5,149 bases of DNA from Acidobacteriota bacterium (lineage in GTDB: Bacteria > Acidobacteriota > Terriglobia > Terriglobales > Acidobacteriaceae), in assembly GCA_021779695.1 (NCBI GenBank), contig JAJYAE010000315.1, positions 1 to 5,149 on the forward strand, read 5' to 3'. Shown here in pieces: positions 1 through 5,149 of the stretch. Made by a program: the position numbers and the translations under genes. Numbering within the stretch: the stretch's first letter is position 1; every line of letters starts with the position of its first letter. Below the pieces are notes generated by a model. That model made no database searches and was not told where the DNA came from. It saw only the letters and a program-made list of their open reading frames with translations.

Positions 1-63
1 AATAGACTTAAAATCCGCAGGCCTTAACCGGCCGTGGGGGTTCAAGTCCCCCTCCGGGCACCA
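1..63 (+). tRNA. tRNA-Leu (anticodon UAA), 3' part, cut by left window edge
   Basis: The sequence shows an anticodon loop CTTAAAA at 7-13 with anticodon TAA at 9-11. A class II variable arm follows, with GGCC at 20-23 pairing GGCC at 30-33 around a six-base loop. The T stem GGGGG at 36-40 pairs CCCCC at 48-52 around loop TTCAAGT, then comes the acceptor 3' strand TCCGGGC (53-59), discriminator A60 and an encoded CCA (61-63). A long variable arm with anticodon UAA identifies leucine. The D arm and 5' acceptor strand lie outside the window. The anticodon stem is odd: bases 2-6 (ATAGA) pair badly with 14-18 (TCCGC), giving two A-C mismatches and one T-G pair. The 3' half is therefore certain, but whether an intact functional tRNA gene lies here is not. 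Confidence 0.85.
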
Positions 64-220
64 GGATAGGGGCATCAACTTCTCCGAAACGTAGCAAGCA
101 CGCGATCATGCATTCCAGTGATTCTTGCATGCGATCGGGGAGATCATCCCTTTCGGTCTGTCCTTCGTTGGATCCAATCGCGAACAATGAAGTCCCGGTC
201 CTTGCGCAAGTTTCCCGCGA
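64..220. other. Intergenic region with no convincing gene
   Basis: These 157 bases separate the + strand tRNA from the end of the minus-strand DUF3617 gene. A short open frame runs + from 108, but it has no ribosome binding site, no recognisable protein features and extends into the antisense of the DUF3617 gene, so I do not call it. The only structure seen is an imperfect inverted repeat at 103-137 (listed separately) and a weak four-base-pair hairpin GGGA/TCCC near 139-150 followed by TTT. I see no strong intrinsic terminator for either flanking gene. Confidence 0.5.
103..137. repeat. Imperfect inverted repeat downstream of the tRNA
   Basis: The left arm CGATCATGCA (103-112) is complementary to the right arm TGCATGCGATCG (126-137), apart from two extra bases (GC) in the right arm, with a 13-base loop. 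It starts about 40 bp after the tRNA CCA end. There is no T-run directly after the right arm, so it is a poor intrinsic terminator. It could be a degraded terminator, a protein site or chance. Confidence 0.35.
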
Positions 221-709
221 TCAGGGCTTAGCGGCAAAAGATTGCACATTGCCGCAGTCCGCATTCTTGAAAACAGCAGTGCTCACCGCAGTCCATTCGT
301 AGGGTTGCGAATGAGGGCCCATTTGCATCGAGCCTGTAAAGTGGACCTTGCTCGTAGAGTGCTCCGCATCGGTCCACGATGCCTGGATGTCGCCCTTGCC
401 TTGTAGTGCGCCGGCGCAGACCATCTGAGCGGTCATCCCGTTGGCCTTCTTGACAACATTCGTGACCTGGCAATTCCCATGCATCTCCGGTGGAACAGAC
501 CCATACTTGTCAATCTGGGCCTGGGTCACGCAGATTTCCGTCGCCCGGGGAGCTCCGCCCGGATTCATCCCTGCAGGAAAGGGCGATTGCTGCCAGCTCA
601 TGGTCGTGGTGACCTCCCACAGGCCGGCCTTCCGCGTCTGTCCAAATGCCGCGGCTCCGAGGAGCAATGCGCAGGCTACACAAACACAAATTCTTAGGGA
701 TATTGACAT
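221..709 (-). CDS. Exported DUF3617 family protein
   Basis: A 162-residue protein of the DUF3617 type, whose molecular function is not established. Residues 1-23 form a signal peptide: a basic Arg6, a hydrophobic core rich in Ala, Leu and Cys, and a likely signal peptidase I site after AFG (21-23). The mature part opens with GLWEVTTTM (29-37), the typical family start, followed by EICVTQAQID (58-67) and cysteines at 60, 80, 98 and 152, which could form two disulfides in the periplasm. The start is ATG at 709 because AAAGGGG (715-721) sits five bases upstream and the signal peptide begins directly. A GTG two codons earlier overlaps this site and is less likely. The open frame extends further upstream, but that part has no such signal. 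The gene lies 94 bp beyond the end of yvcK on the same strand and may have its own promoter. The family assignment is from motif recognition. Confidence 0.85.
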   Translation of the reverse strand: MSISLRICVCVACALLLGAAAFGQTRKAGLWEVTTTMSWQQSPFPAGMNPGGAPRATEICVTQAQIDKYGSVPPEMHGNCQVTNVVKKANGMTAQMVCAGALQGKGDIQASWTDAEHSTSKVHFTGSMQMGPHSQPYEWTAVSTAVFKNADCGNVQSFAAKP

Positions 710-747
710 GTGCACCCCTTTCGCGCGGGCCGATTGCGCCAGTCTGT

Positions 748-775
748 ACTTTACTCGGATGACACGATTTCTGAA
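748..775 (-). promoter_or_regulatory. Weak candidate promoter for the DUF3617 gene
   Basis: On the minus strand, TTCAGA (770-775, four of six matches to TTGACA) and TAAAGT (748-753, four of six matches to TATAAT) are 16 bp apart. They lie about 40 bases upstream of the DUF3617 start, within the 94-bp gap after yvcK. Each box is a weak match, so read-through from yvcK is an alternative source of transcription. Confidence 0.25.
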
Positions 776-803
776 AGTGAATTGTGGACTCGCCGAGCGG
801 ATC

Positions 804-1859
804 TCAGGCGCTACGCAAATTTCTGCTGGCCAGGGATAGCAATGCCGCGGCGACGCGATTCGCAGCATGACGCACAACATTCTCTTCCAGCGCGAAGTTG
901 CCCGTAATGCAATGCACGCCTAGAGCTTCAATGCGGTCAATATCCGGAAGAATGGGCGCCGCCTGCTCTTGGGCGTATCGGGCGAGGGTCTGCTCAGAAA
1001 AAGGAGCGGTATTCACAATGGCGTAGTCAAAAATCGGTGCGCGAGTGTGATCGTAGATTCTCTCAATGTGCTCGGACGCCTTCAGTCCTAAGCTCTCATT
1101 CGCCTGCGTCATCAGGTTACAGATAAAGACGCGCGTGCCTCGAGCGTTGGCGAGCGCCGTGGGAATGCCGCGCACCAGGAGATTCGTGATCAGAGACGTG
1201 TAAAGCGAGCCTGGGCCAACGGTGATGAGGTCTGCGCGCTCAATTGCTTCCAGCGTGTCGGGAACTGCGGCTGCGTTGGGAGGATCCAACGCCAGTTCAG
1301 CGATGCTCTGGCGGCTCGCTGTGATGTTTGTTTCTCCGCGCACCACCGAACCATCTTTCATGTGCGCCACCAGTGTGGCGTTGGCCGTGGTTACTGGGTA
1401 GATGCGGCCACGTGTCGCCAGGATCTTTGAGGCCAGTTGGATCGCATGCGCAAAATCACCGGTGATCTCTGTTAACGCAGCCACGAAGAGATTCCCGAAG
1501 TTGTGCCCCTCGAGTGCGTCCCCGGAGCGGAAGCGATGAGCAAAGAGCTGGGTGAGAAGATCCTCTTCTTCGCTCAAGGCCACCATGCAATTTCGCAGAT
1601 CGCCTGGCGGCAGCATGTTGAAGTCTTTACGCAATCGGCCGGACGAGCCGCCGTCATCGGTCACCGTGACCACCGCAGCTAAATCAGAGATCAGATAGGG
1701 TTCATTACTGGATTGGCCCGGCTGGGCCACGTGGCGGCGAAGTCCGCGAAGGAGCGTGGATAAACCTGTGCCACCGCCAATGGCAACCACCCGGATGGGA
1801 CGCGGGGCATCGTCAAAAGCGACATCACGCGCACCATTGGAAGTGCCCGAAGCTGACAT
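804..1859 (-). CDS. yvcK: YvcK/GlmR-family UDP-GlcNAc-binding protein (CofD-like)
   Basis: A 351-residue cytoplasmic protein of the YvcK (gluconeogenesis factor, CofD-like) family. In Bacillus subtilis, YvcK binds UDP-N-acetylglucosamine and is needed for normal growth and cell shape on gluconeogenic carbon sources. Visible family motifs are the nucleotide-binding glycine loop GGGTGLS (28-34), VTVTDDGGSSGRLR (64-77), PPGDLRN (84-90), GHNFGNL (118-124), GPGSLYTS (215-222) and CNLMTQ (247-252). The length fits the family, with a short variable N-terminal tail of about 20 residues. ATG at 1859 was chosen because the core begins soon after it; an in-frame TTG at 1943 would overlap the TPR gene. 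The Shine-Dalgarno is weak, so translation may be coupled to the TPR gene, which ends 37 bp upstream. The rapZ and whiA neighbours common in Firmicutes are absent here. Confidence 0.95.
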   Translation of the reverse strand: MSASGTSNGARDVAFDDAPRPIRVVAIGGGTGLSTLLRGLRRHVAQPGQSSNEPYLISDLAAVVTVTDDGGSSGRLRKDFNMLPPGDLRNCMVALSEEEDLLTQLFAHRFRSGDALEGHNFGNLFVAALTEITGDFAHAIQLASKILATRGRIYPVTTANATLVAHMKDGSVVRGETNITASRQSIAELALDPPNAAAVPDTLEAIERADLITVGPGSLYTSLITNLLVRGIPTALANARGTRVFICNLMTQANESLGLKASEHIERIYDHTRAPIFDYAIVNTAPFSEQTLARYAQEQAAPILPDIDRIEALGVHCITGNFALEENVVRHAANRVAAALLSLASRNLRSA

Positions 1860-1896
1860 CTCTGATTTCAAGGACCAAGCCAATTGAACGAGCTCT

Positions 1897-2460
1897 CTAT
1901 GGAACTTCAGGATACAGCAGTTCCGTGAACCTCGGGTCGTCAACCATGCTCTGAAAATCGTTGTCCGAGCGAGCCTGAAGACGATTCTTGGGATTCAGGT
2001 CGATGGCGCGCGAAAGGTGTTCGAGGCAGTCCTCCGATCGACCGGTAATCGAGTCCAGAACCGCCAATCCGTAAAGGGCGTAATCGGCATTCGGATGTTC
2101 GGCCAGAACTTTCCTGAATTGTTCGTCCGCCTCTTCAAAATAGCCGGCATTCAATTGCGAAATGGCATAGTCAAACCTTTCCTCAGGAGTCTGGAAGGCT
2201 AGACCTTTCTTGTTCAACTGACGCTGGCAAGTCTGAATGTACATCCGGCAGCGTTCAACAATTTCCGAGGGAGCCGCCGGAAGCAGCTTTTCCAGTGCGG
2301 CAAGGGCTTTTTCGTACTTGCCTTGTTGCACCAACTGAACCGCTGCCTGATAGTGCTGAAAGGCAGCTGCGCTGGCTGCGGTGGATCGGCTGCCGGGTTT
2401 GGCAGCCAGTGTCGGAGTTTTTTTGCGGCCGGATGCCGCGGATCGAACCTCTTGCGTCAT
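1897..2460 (-). CDS. Tetratricopeptide repeat protein
   Basis: A 187-residue protein with no signal peptide or membrane segment, so probably cytoplasmic. The first 30 residues are a basic, low-complexity Ser/Ala/Lys-rich tail. TPR-like helix pairs follow at about 34-62 (HYQAAVQLVQQGKYEKALAA), 92-122 (FDYAISQLNAGYFEEADEQF) and 126-158 (YALYGLAVLDSITGRSEDCL, then AIDLNPKN). The C-terminal DDPRFTELL (174-182) is a common ending of TPR proteins. TPR domains bind partner proteins, but the partner cannot be read from the sequence. ATG at 2460 was chosen over an in-frame TTG at 2493 because the TTG has no ribosome binding site; even at the ATG the site is weak. It sits first in a likely two-gene transcript with yvcK, so a link to YvcK function is a reasonable but untested inference. 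Confidence 0.85.
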   Translation of the reverse strand: MTQEVRSAASGRKKTPTLAAKPGSRSTAASAAAFQHYQAAVQLVQQGKYEKALAALEKLLPAAPSEIVERCRMYIQTCQRQLNKKGLAFQTPEERFDYAISQLNAGYFEEADEQFRKVLAEHPNADYALYGLAVLDSITGRSEDCLEHLSRAIDLNPKNRLQARSDNDFQSMVDDPRFTELLYPEVP

Positions 2461-2551
2461 GGAATCCCGTTCGCTCGCAGTCTGAAGAGGCAATCTCAGA
2501 AAACCATCCCATTCCCGGACGGCCCCCGATCATTGCTCTGCTTGAGCCCCT

Positions 2552-2580
2552 TTTATACGCAGAACCTGCCCTTCCGTCAA
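2552..2580 (-). promoter_or_regulatory. Sigma-70-like promoter for the TPR-yvcK transcript
   Basis: On the minus strand, TTGACG (2575-2580, five of six consensus) and TATAAA (2552-2557, five of six) are separated by exactly 17 bp. Transcription would start near 2545, giving a leader of about 85 bases before the TPR ATG at 2460. The site lies in the 141-bp gap after the DUF4254 stop codon, so the TPR-yvcK pair can be transcribed independently of DUF4254. Confidence 0.65.
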
Positions 2581-2589
2581 TGGGAGGGC
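2568..2589. repeat. Inverted repeat centred on the -35 box
   Basis: GCCCTTCC (2568-2575) faces GGGAGGGC (2582-2589) across a six-base loop. All eight positions pair on the + strand, one as T-G; the minus-strand transcript would have one A-C mismatch. It ends 12 bp after the DUF4254 stop and contains the predicted -35 box. No T-run follows on the minus strand, so it is a poor intrinsic terminator. It could be a weak terminator, an operator, or chance. Confidence 0.45.
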
Positions 2590-2601
2590 TATGCTGGACG
2601 C

Positions 2602-3228
2602 CTATTCACCCTCTACGGCACTCCGGTGCCGATAAATTGCCGGGTTAAGCGATGGATCGTTGTACATTTTCAATTGCTTGTACAACTTGAAGCGTCGGGT
2701 GCCGTCCAGGGCCTCCTGCCATAGAGCATCAAGGCACGCGGCCAGGTCGCCACGCTGCTCCAGCAGGATGCTGAGGCGCTGCCGGTTGCGCTCGACATGC
2801 TCGCTGCTGGCGTCAGCTCTCGCGGCCTCCTCGCGCGTGTGGTAAATCTTGAGCGCCAGTATCGAAAGCCGGTCGATCATCAAGCCGGGCGACTCCGAAT
2901 GGAGGGGTGCACTGTGCCGGGGCAGACCCTTTGGCTCCAGCCATTCCAGCAGGTACTGGTCCAGGCTCTCAGCCTGATCGTTGCGCAGCTGGTTGGTCCG
3001 GTCGATGCGCCTCTTCACCTCCGCGAGCTGCGCATCGCTCACTCCCGGCCTCCGCGCCTCGTCTTCAATGTGCCAGAGGTCGAAATTGGCGCGGTGCTGG
3101 TTCGCAACCCGCTTAAGCCATCCCCGATTGGGGCCGGCGACCTGAAGGCGAAAGGAGTGGATCTCCACGGCGTGCCAGCTCTGTGTCAGCAGATCCTGTA
3201 GCTCCACGATTTCATTGGCCGACAGCAT
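2602..3228 (-). CDS. DUF4254 domain protein
   Basis: A 208-residue, mostly helical soluble protein recognised as DUF4254; the biochemical role of the family is not established to my knowledge. Hallmarks are NFDLWHIEDEARR (48-60), VKRRIDRTNQLRNDQAE (71-87) and SESPGLMIDRLSILALKIYH (111-130), followed by a charged helical region (about 131-165) and a C-terminal FKLYKQLKMYNDPSLNPAIY segment (180-199). The length is normal for the family and the whole domain is present. ATG at 3228 is well supported: GGAAGGAG (3236-3243) lies seven bases upstream. An in-frame TTG at 3252 is rejected. It is transcribed away from the ATP-grasp gene, sharing a 93-bp spacer that must hold its promoter. From memory, DUF4254 genes are often seen near sugar or glycan genes, which galT downstream would fit, but this is a weak association. 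Confidence 0.85.
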   Translation of the reverse strand: MLSANEIVELQDLLTQSWHAVEIHSFRLQVAGPNRGWLKRVANQHRANFDLWHIEDEARRPGVSDAQLAEVKRRIDRTNQLRNDQAESLDQYLLEWLEPKGLPRHSAPLHSESPGLMIDRLSILALKIYHTREEAARADASSEHVERNRQRLSILLEQRGDLAACLDALWQEALDGTRRFKLYKQLKMYNDPSLNPAIYRHRSAVEGE

Positions 3229-3321
3229 CTGCCTGCTCCTTCCGCTTTGCAATCCTATGAATTTTCAAAACCTATGGTAGAACTATCCTCACGGATCGGT
3301 CCAACTCGACAGGGGTCTACG
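3229..3321. promoter_or_regulatory. Divergent intergenic region between DUF4254 and ATP-grasp genes
   Basis: This 93-bp spacer must carry the start signals for both flanking genes unless they start farther off. It has an AT-rich core (3251-3285), in contrast to the GC-rich genes. CCTATG occurs twice as a direct repeat (3254-3259 and 3271-3276), 17 bp apart. No pair of good -35 and -10 boxes with proper spacing was found on either strand, so exact promoters are not called. It also contains the DUF4254 ribosome binding site (3236-3243) and an AGGGG site (3311-3315) for the ATP-grasp gene. Confidence 0.5.
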
Positions 3322-4527
3322 ATGTCCGACGGCAGCCCGAGATTTCTCTGTATCGCCAGCTACGAGAAGGGGCATGACTTTTTGCGCCAGTTGGCGGCGT
3401 TGGGCGTGCTGCCCACTCTTCTTACGGCCGAAAAACTCCGCGATGCAGAGTGGCCGCGTGAAGCGTTGGAAGATCTTGCCACGATGCCCGCAGGGCTATC
3501 CAATGAACAGATCCTCAACACGGTATGCTGGATGGCTCGCGGCCGTTGTTTTGACAGAATCGTTGCCCTTGATGAATTCGATCTTGAAATCGCCGCCCGG
3601 CTTCGCGAACACATGCAAATCGAAGGCATGGGGACGACCACAACGGGCTTTTATCGGGATAAGCTCGCCATGCGTATGGGTGCGCGAAAGTCCGGCTTTC
3701 TGGTCCCGGAGTTCTGTCGAGTCCTCAATTACGACGAGCTGCGGGCCTATATGGATCGCGTCCCGGCTCCCTGGCTGCTCAAGCCACGGTCGGAGGCCTC
3801 GGCCCTCGGTATCAGGAAGATCAGCGAACCGGAGCAACTCTGGCGTGCCCTGGATGAACTCGGCGACCGTCAAAGCATGTTTCTGCTGGAACAATTTGTG
3901 CCTGGCGACATCTTCCACGTGGATTCGATCGTGAGCGAAGGCAAAGTGGTTTTCTCCGCGGTACATCAATACGGGCGGCCTCCAATGCAGGTGATGCACG
4001 ATGGAGGCGTATTTACGACCCGCACCGTGGATCGCGACAGCCGCGCGTGGGCTGAGTTGACCGCGATCAATGCAGCACTCGCCCCAGCCTTGGGAATGGA
4101 ACGCGGCGTGACCCATGCGGAGTATATCCGCTCCCATACCGATGGCCGCTTCTACTTCCTCGAGATTGCGGCGCGCGTGGGAGGTGCATTCATTGCCGAT
4201 CTCATCCATGCGGCAACTGGTGTCAATCTGTGGCGTGAATGGGCCAGCCTTGAAGTCGCGCATCTGCGCGGCGAACGCTATACTCCACCGGCTGCGGCCG
4301 CAAACTACGCAGGCAGCGTGCTGTGTCTTGCCAAAATGGCAGAGCCTGATACCTCCACTTTTGATGTGCGGGAAATCGTCCTCCGCATAAAGAAGGAGCA
4401 TCATGCCGGCCTGATCGTCCGGTCCGACCGGCCGGAACGGGTGAGGGAACTCGTCGAACAATTCAGTGAAGCATTTGCAGCCCAGTTTCTCGCAACGATG
4501 CCCCCTCCGCTCAAACCTACAGCCTGA
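3322..4527 (+). CDS. ATP-grasp domain ligase of unknown substrate
   Basis: A 401-residue soluble enzyme of the ATP-grasp superfamily, whose members join a carboxylate to an amine or other nucleophile through an acyl phosphate. Residues 7-105 look like the Rossmann-like pre-ATP-grasp domain (RIVALDEFDLEIAARL at 79-94). The ATP-grasp fold follows: DKLAMR (113-118), WLLKPRSEASALGI (151-164) with Lys154 and the flexible loop, LLEQFVPGDIFHVDSIV (188-204) with the adenine-region Glu190, HAEYI (265-269) and FLEIAARVGG (279-288) with Glu281 as likely metal ligand. The usual Asn of the E-x-N motif is Ala, as in PurK-like EIAPR variants. The C-terminal region (about 320-390) resembles the end domain of amino-acid ligase-type members. 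ATG at 3322 has AGGGG six bases upstream; an in-frame TTG at 3247 would reach toward the divergent gene. The substrate cannot be told from sequence alone: peptide or amino-acid ligase is the leading guess. Confidence 0.88.
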   Translation: MSDGSPRFLCIASYEKGHDFLRQLAALGVLPTLLTAEKLRDAEWPREALEDLATMPAGLSNEQILNTVCWMARGRCFDRIVALDEFDLEIAARLREHMQIEGMGTTTTGFYRDKLAMRMGARKSGFLVPEFCRVLNYDELRAYMDRVPAPWLLKPRSEASALGIRKISEPEQLWRALDELGDRQSMFLLEQFVPGDIFHVDSIVSEGKVVFSAVHQYGRPPMQVMHDGGVFTTRTVDRDSRAWAELTAINAALAPALGMERGVTHAEYIRSHTDGRFYFLEIAARVGGAFIADLIHAATGVNLWREWASLEVAHLRGERYTPPAAAANYAGSVLCLAKMAEPDTSTFDVREIVLRIKKEHHAGLIVRSDRPERVRELVEQFSEAFAAQFLATMPPPLKPTA

Positions 4528-4556
4528 GAGAATGACTCGCTCAAAAGGAGGCAGCG

Positions 4557-5015
4557 ATGAACCTTACTGAACAGGACGCCATCGCAATCTGGCCCGCTAC
4601 TCATTATGTCTTCCTCGAACGGATAGGTCCCTTTCATGAGACGGCTCCGGCTGCCTGGCAGGGATTGCACGCTCTGGCGGGCGCTTTGCGGGAGCACAAC
4701 GAAATCTGTGGTGCGATGGCTCTATATAAGGTGGAAGGGCAAGTCTACCGTGCGGGCTTCGCGCTGGCGTCAGCGCCCAGGCATTTGCCTGCGACGCTTC
4801 GCTATGAGCTCTTACCTGGCGGAGCCTTCAAGCGCTTTATTCTCACCGGGCCCTACTCGGATCTCCCCGAGGCCTCTGGCCGCGTCTGGCAACTCGTGAC
4901 GCAGCAGCGCCTGACTTTGCGCAACGACTTTGCAATTGAGGGCTATATCAGTGATCCCAACACGACGCCTTCAGAGGATCTCGTCACGGAAATCCTGATC
5001 CCCGTTGTGGGATAA
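4557..5015 (+). CDS. Stand-alone GyrI-like small-molecule-binding domain protein
   Basis: A 152-residue protein matching the GyrI-like (AraC effector-binding, SHS2-type) fold over its whole length. Family features are ATHYVFLERIGPFHET (14-29), with the typical strand and G-P-[FY] turn, a Trp-containing helix (AAWQGLHALAGAL, 32-44), RYELLPGGAFKRFILTGPY (82-100), a second helix with Trp111, and the closing FAIEGYISDPNTTPSEDLVT (125-144) then EILIPV. Glu128 lies where this family has a conserved acidic residue in the ligand pocket, as in BmrR. There is no helix-turn-helix, so it is not itself a DNA-binding regulator; known stand-alone members bind toxins, drugs or other small ligands, and some hydrolyse them. 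ATG at 4557 is set by a near-perfect AAAGGAGG (4544-4551) five bases upstream. It starts 29 bp after the ATP-grasp stop, so the two are probably co-transcribed and may share a ligand. Confidence 0.85.
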   Translation: MNLTEQDAIAIWPATHYVFLERIGPFHETAPAAWQGLHALAGALREHNEICGAMALYKVEGQVYRAGFALASAPRHLPATLRYELLPGGAFKRFILTGPYSDLPEASGRVWQLVTQQRLTLRNDFAIEGYISDPNTTPSEDLVTEILIPVVG

Positions 5016-5060
5016 ACGGGTGCCGCATCCTTGTAGCGATACACTAACTTCGGAGCAAGC

Positions 5061-5149
5061 ATGGACAAGAAATGGCAGTTTCCACATCGCCGCTGGAATC
5101 CGTTGCGGCAGGCATGGGTTTTGGTTTCGCCGCACCGCACACAACGACC
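5061..5149 (+). CDS. galT: Galactose-1-phosphate uridylyltransferase, N-terminus only
   Basis: The frame opens at ATG 5061 and is open to the window edge, giving 29 codons plus two bases. Residues 8-29 include HRRWNPL (9-15) and WVLVSPHRTQR (19-29), followed by CC, which fits proline. This is the characteristic N-terminus of class I GalT (E. coli has HRRFNPLTGQW, then ILVSPHRAKRP). The enzyme swaps UMP between UDP-glucose and galactose-1-phosphate in the Leloir pathway. The zinc-binding and catalytic His-Pro-His motifs lie beyond the window. GGAG (5052-5055) sits five bases before the ATG. It starts 45 bp after the GyrI-like gene on the same strand, so shared transcription is possible. A weak TACACT (5040-5045) could be a -10 box but has no good partner. 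Confidence 0.9.
   Translation, partial: MDKKWQFPHRRWNPLRQAWVLVSPHRTQR

Noticed and set aside
1..20. A group I intron 3' end in tRNA-Leu(UAA), as known in cyanobacteria
   Set aside because: Such introns end in G directly before the 3' exon inside the anticodon; here the bases before the expected exon are CTT, the normal continuation of the loop.
139..154. A short hairpin followed by TTT after the tRNA as terminator
   Set aside because: The stem has only four pairs and the T-run is three bases, too weak to call.
441..839. A 132-codon + strand open frame opposite the DUF3617 gene
   Set aside because: It is antisense to a gene with a clear signal peptide and family motifs, and has no ribosome site or recognisable domain.
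2295..2724. Two overlapping + strand open frames across the TPR gene start and the DUF4254 end
   Set aside because: They lack ribosome sites and domains and run across a minus-strand promoter region between two supported genes.
2797..3201. A 134-codon + strand open frame opposite DUF4254
   Set aside because: The opposite strand carries the complete DUF4254 motif set with a strong ribosome site, so this is a shadow.
3496..4461. A 321-codon minus-strand open frame inside the ATP-grasp gene
   Set aside because: It is long but fully antisense to a well-supported ATP-grasp enzyme; its protein has no family features, and such shadows are common in GC-rich genes.
5040..5140. A 65-codon minus-strand open frame over the galT start
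   Set aside because: The + strand reads as the unmistakable N-terminus of GalT with a ribosome site.

Overview
The window holds six complete protein genes, the 3' part of a tRNA-Leu gene, and the first codons of galT cut by the right edge. The moderately GC-rich coding sequence, DUF3617 exported protein, DUF4254 protein, TPR protein and YvcK-family protein together suggest a Gram-negative soil-type bacterium. Acidobacteriota (Terriglobia) is my best guess; this rests on gene content and style, not on a marker gene.

Left part (1-709): the + strand carries a tRNA-Leu(UAA) from the anticodon arm to the encoded CCA. About 150 bp follow with no convincing gene, then a minus-strand gene for a small exported DUF3617 protein.

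Middle (804-2604): a minus-strand TPR protein gene and yvcK lie 37 bp apart and look co-transcribed. A good sigma-70-like promoter (TTGACG, 17 bp, TATAAA) precedes them, just downstream of the next gene. An inverted repeat is centred on its -35 box. YvcK proteins bind UDP-GlcNAc and link carbon metabolism to cell-wall synthesis.

Right part (2602-5149): a DUF4254 gene (minus) and an ATP-grasp ligase gene (plus) diverge from a 93-bp spacer. The ATP-grasp gene is followed after 29 bp by a GyrI-like ligand-binding protein gene and, after a further 45 bp, by the start of galT (Leloir pathway). These three + genes could form one transcript.

Most of the window looks like ordinary chromosome with recognisable families. 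No CRISPR, transposase, integrase or defence system was seen. The points most worth a second look are the poorly paired anticodon stem of the tRNA at the left edge (possible attachment-site copy or simple edge effect), the dyad over the promoter of the TPR-yvcK pair, and the uncharacterised DUF4254 / ATP-grasp / GyrI-like group.
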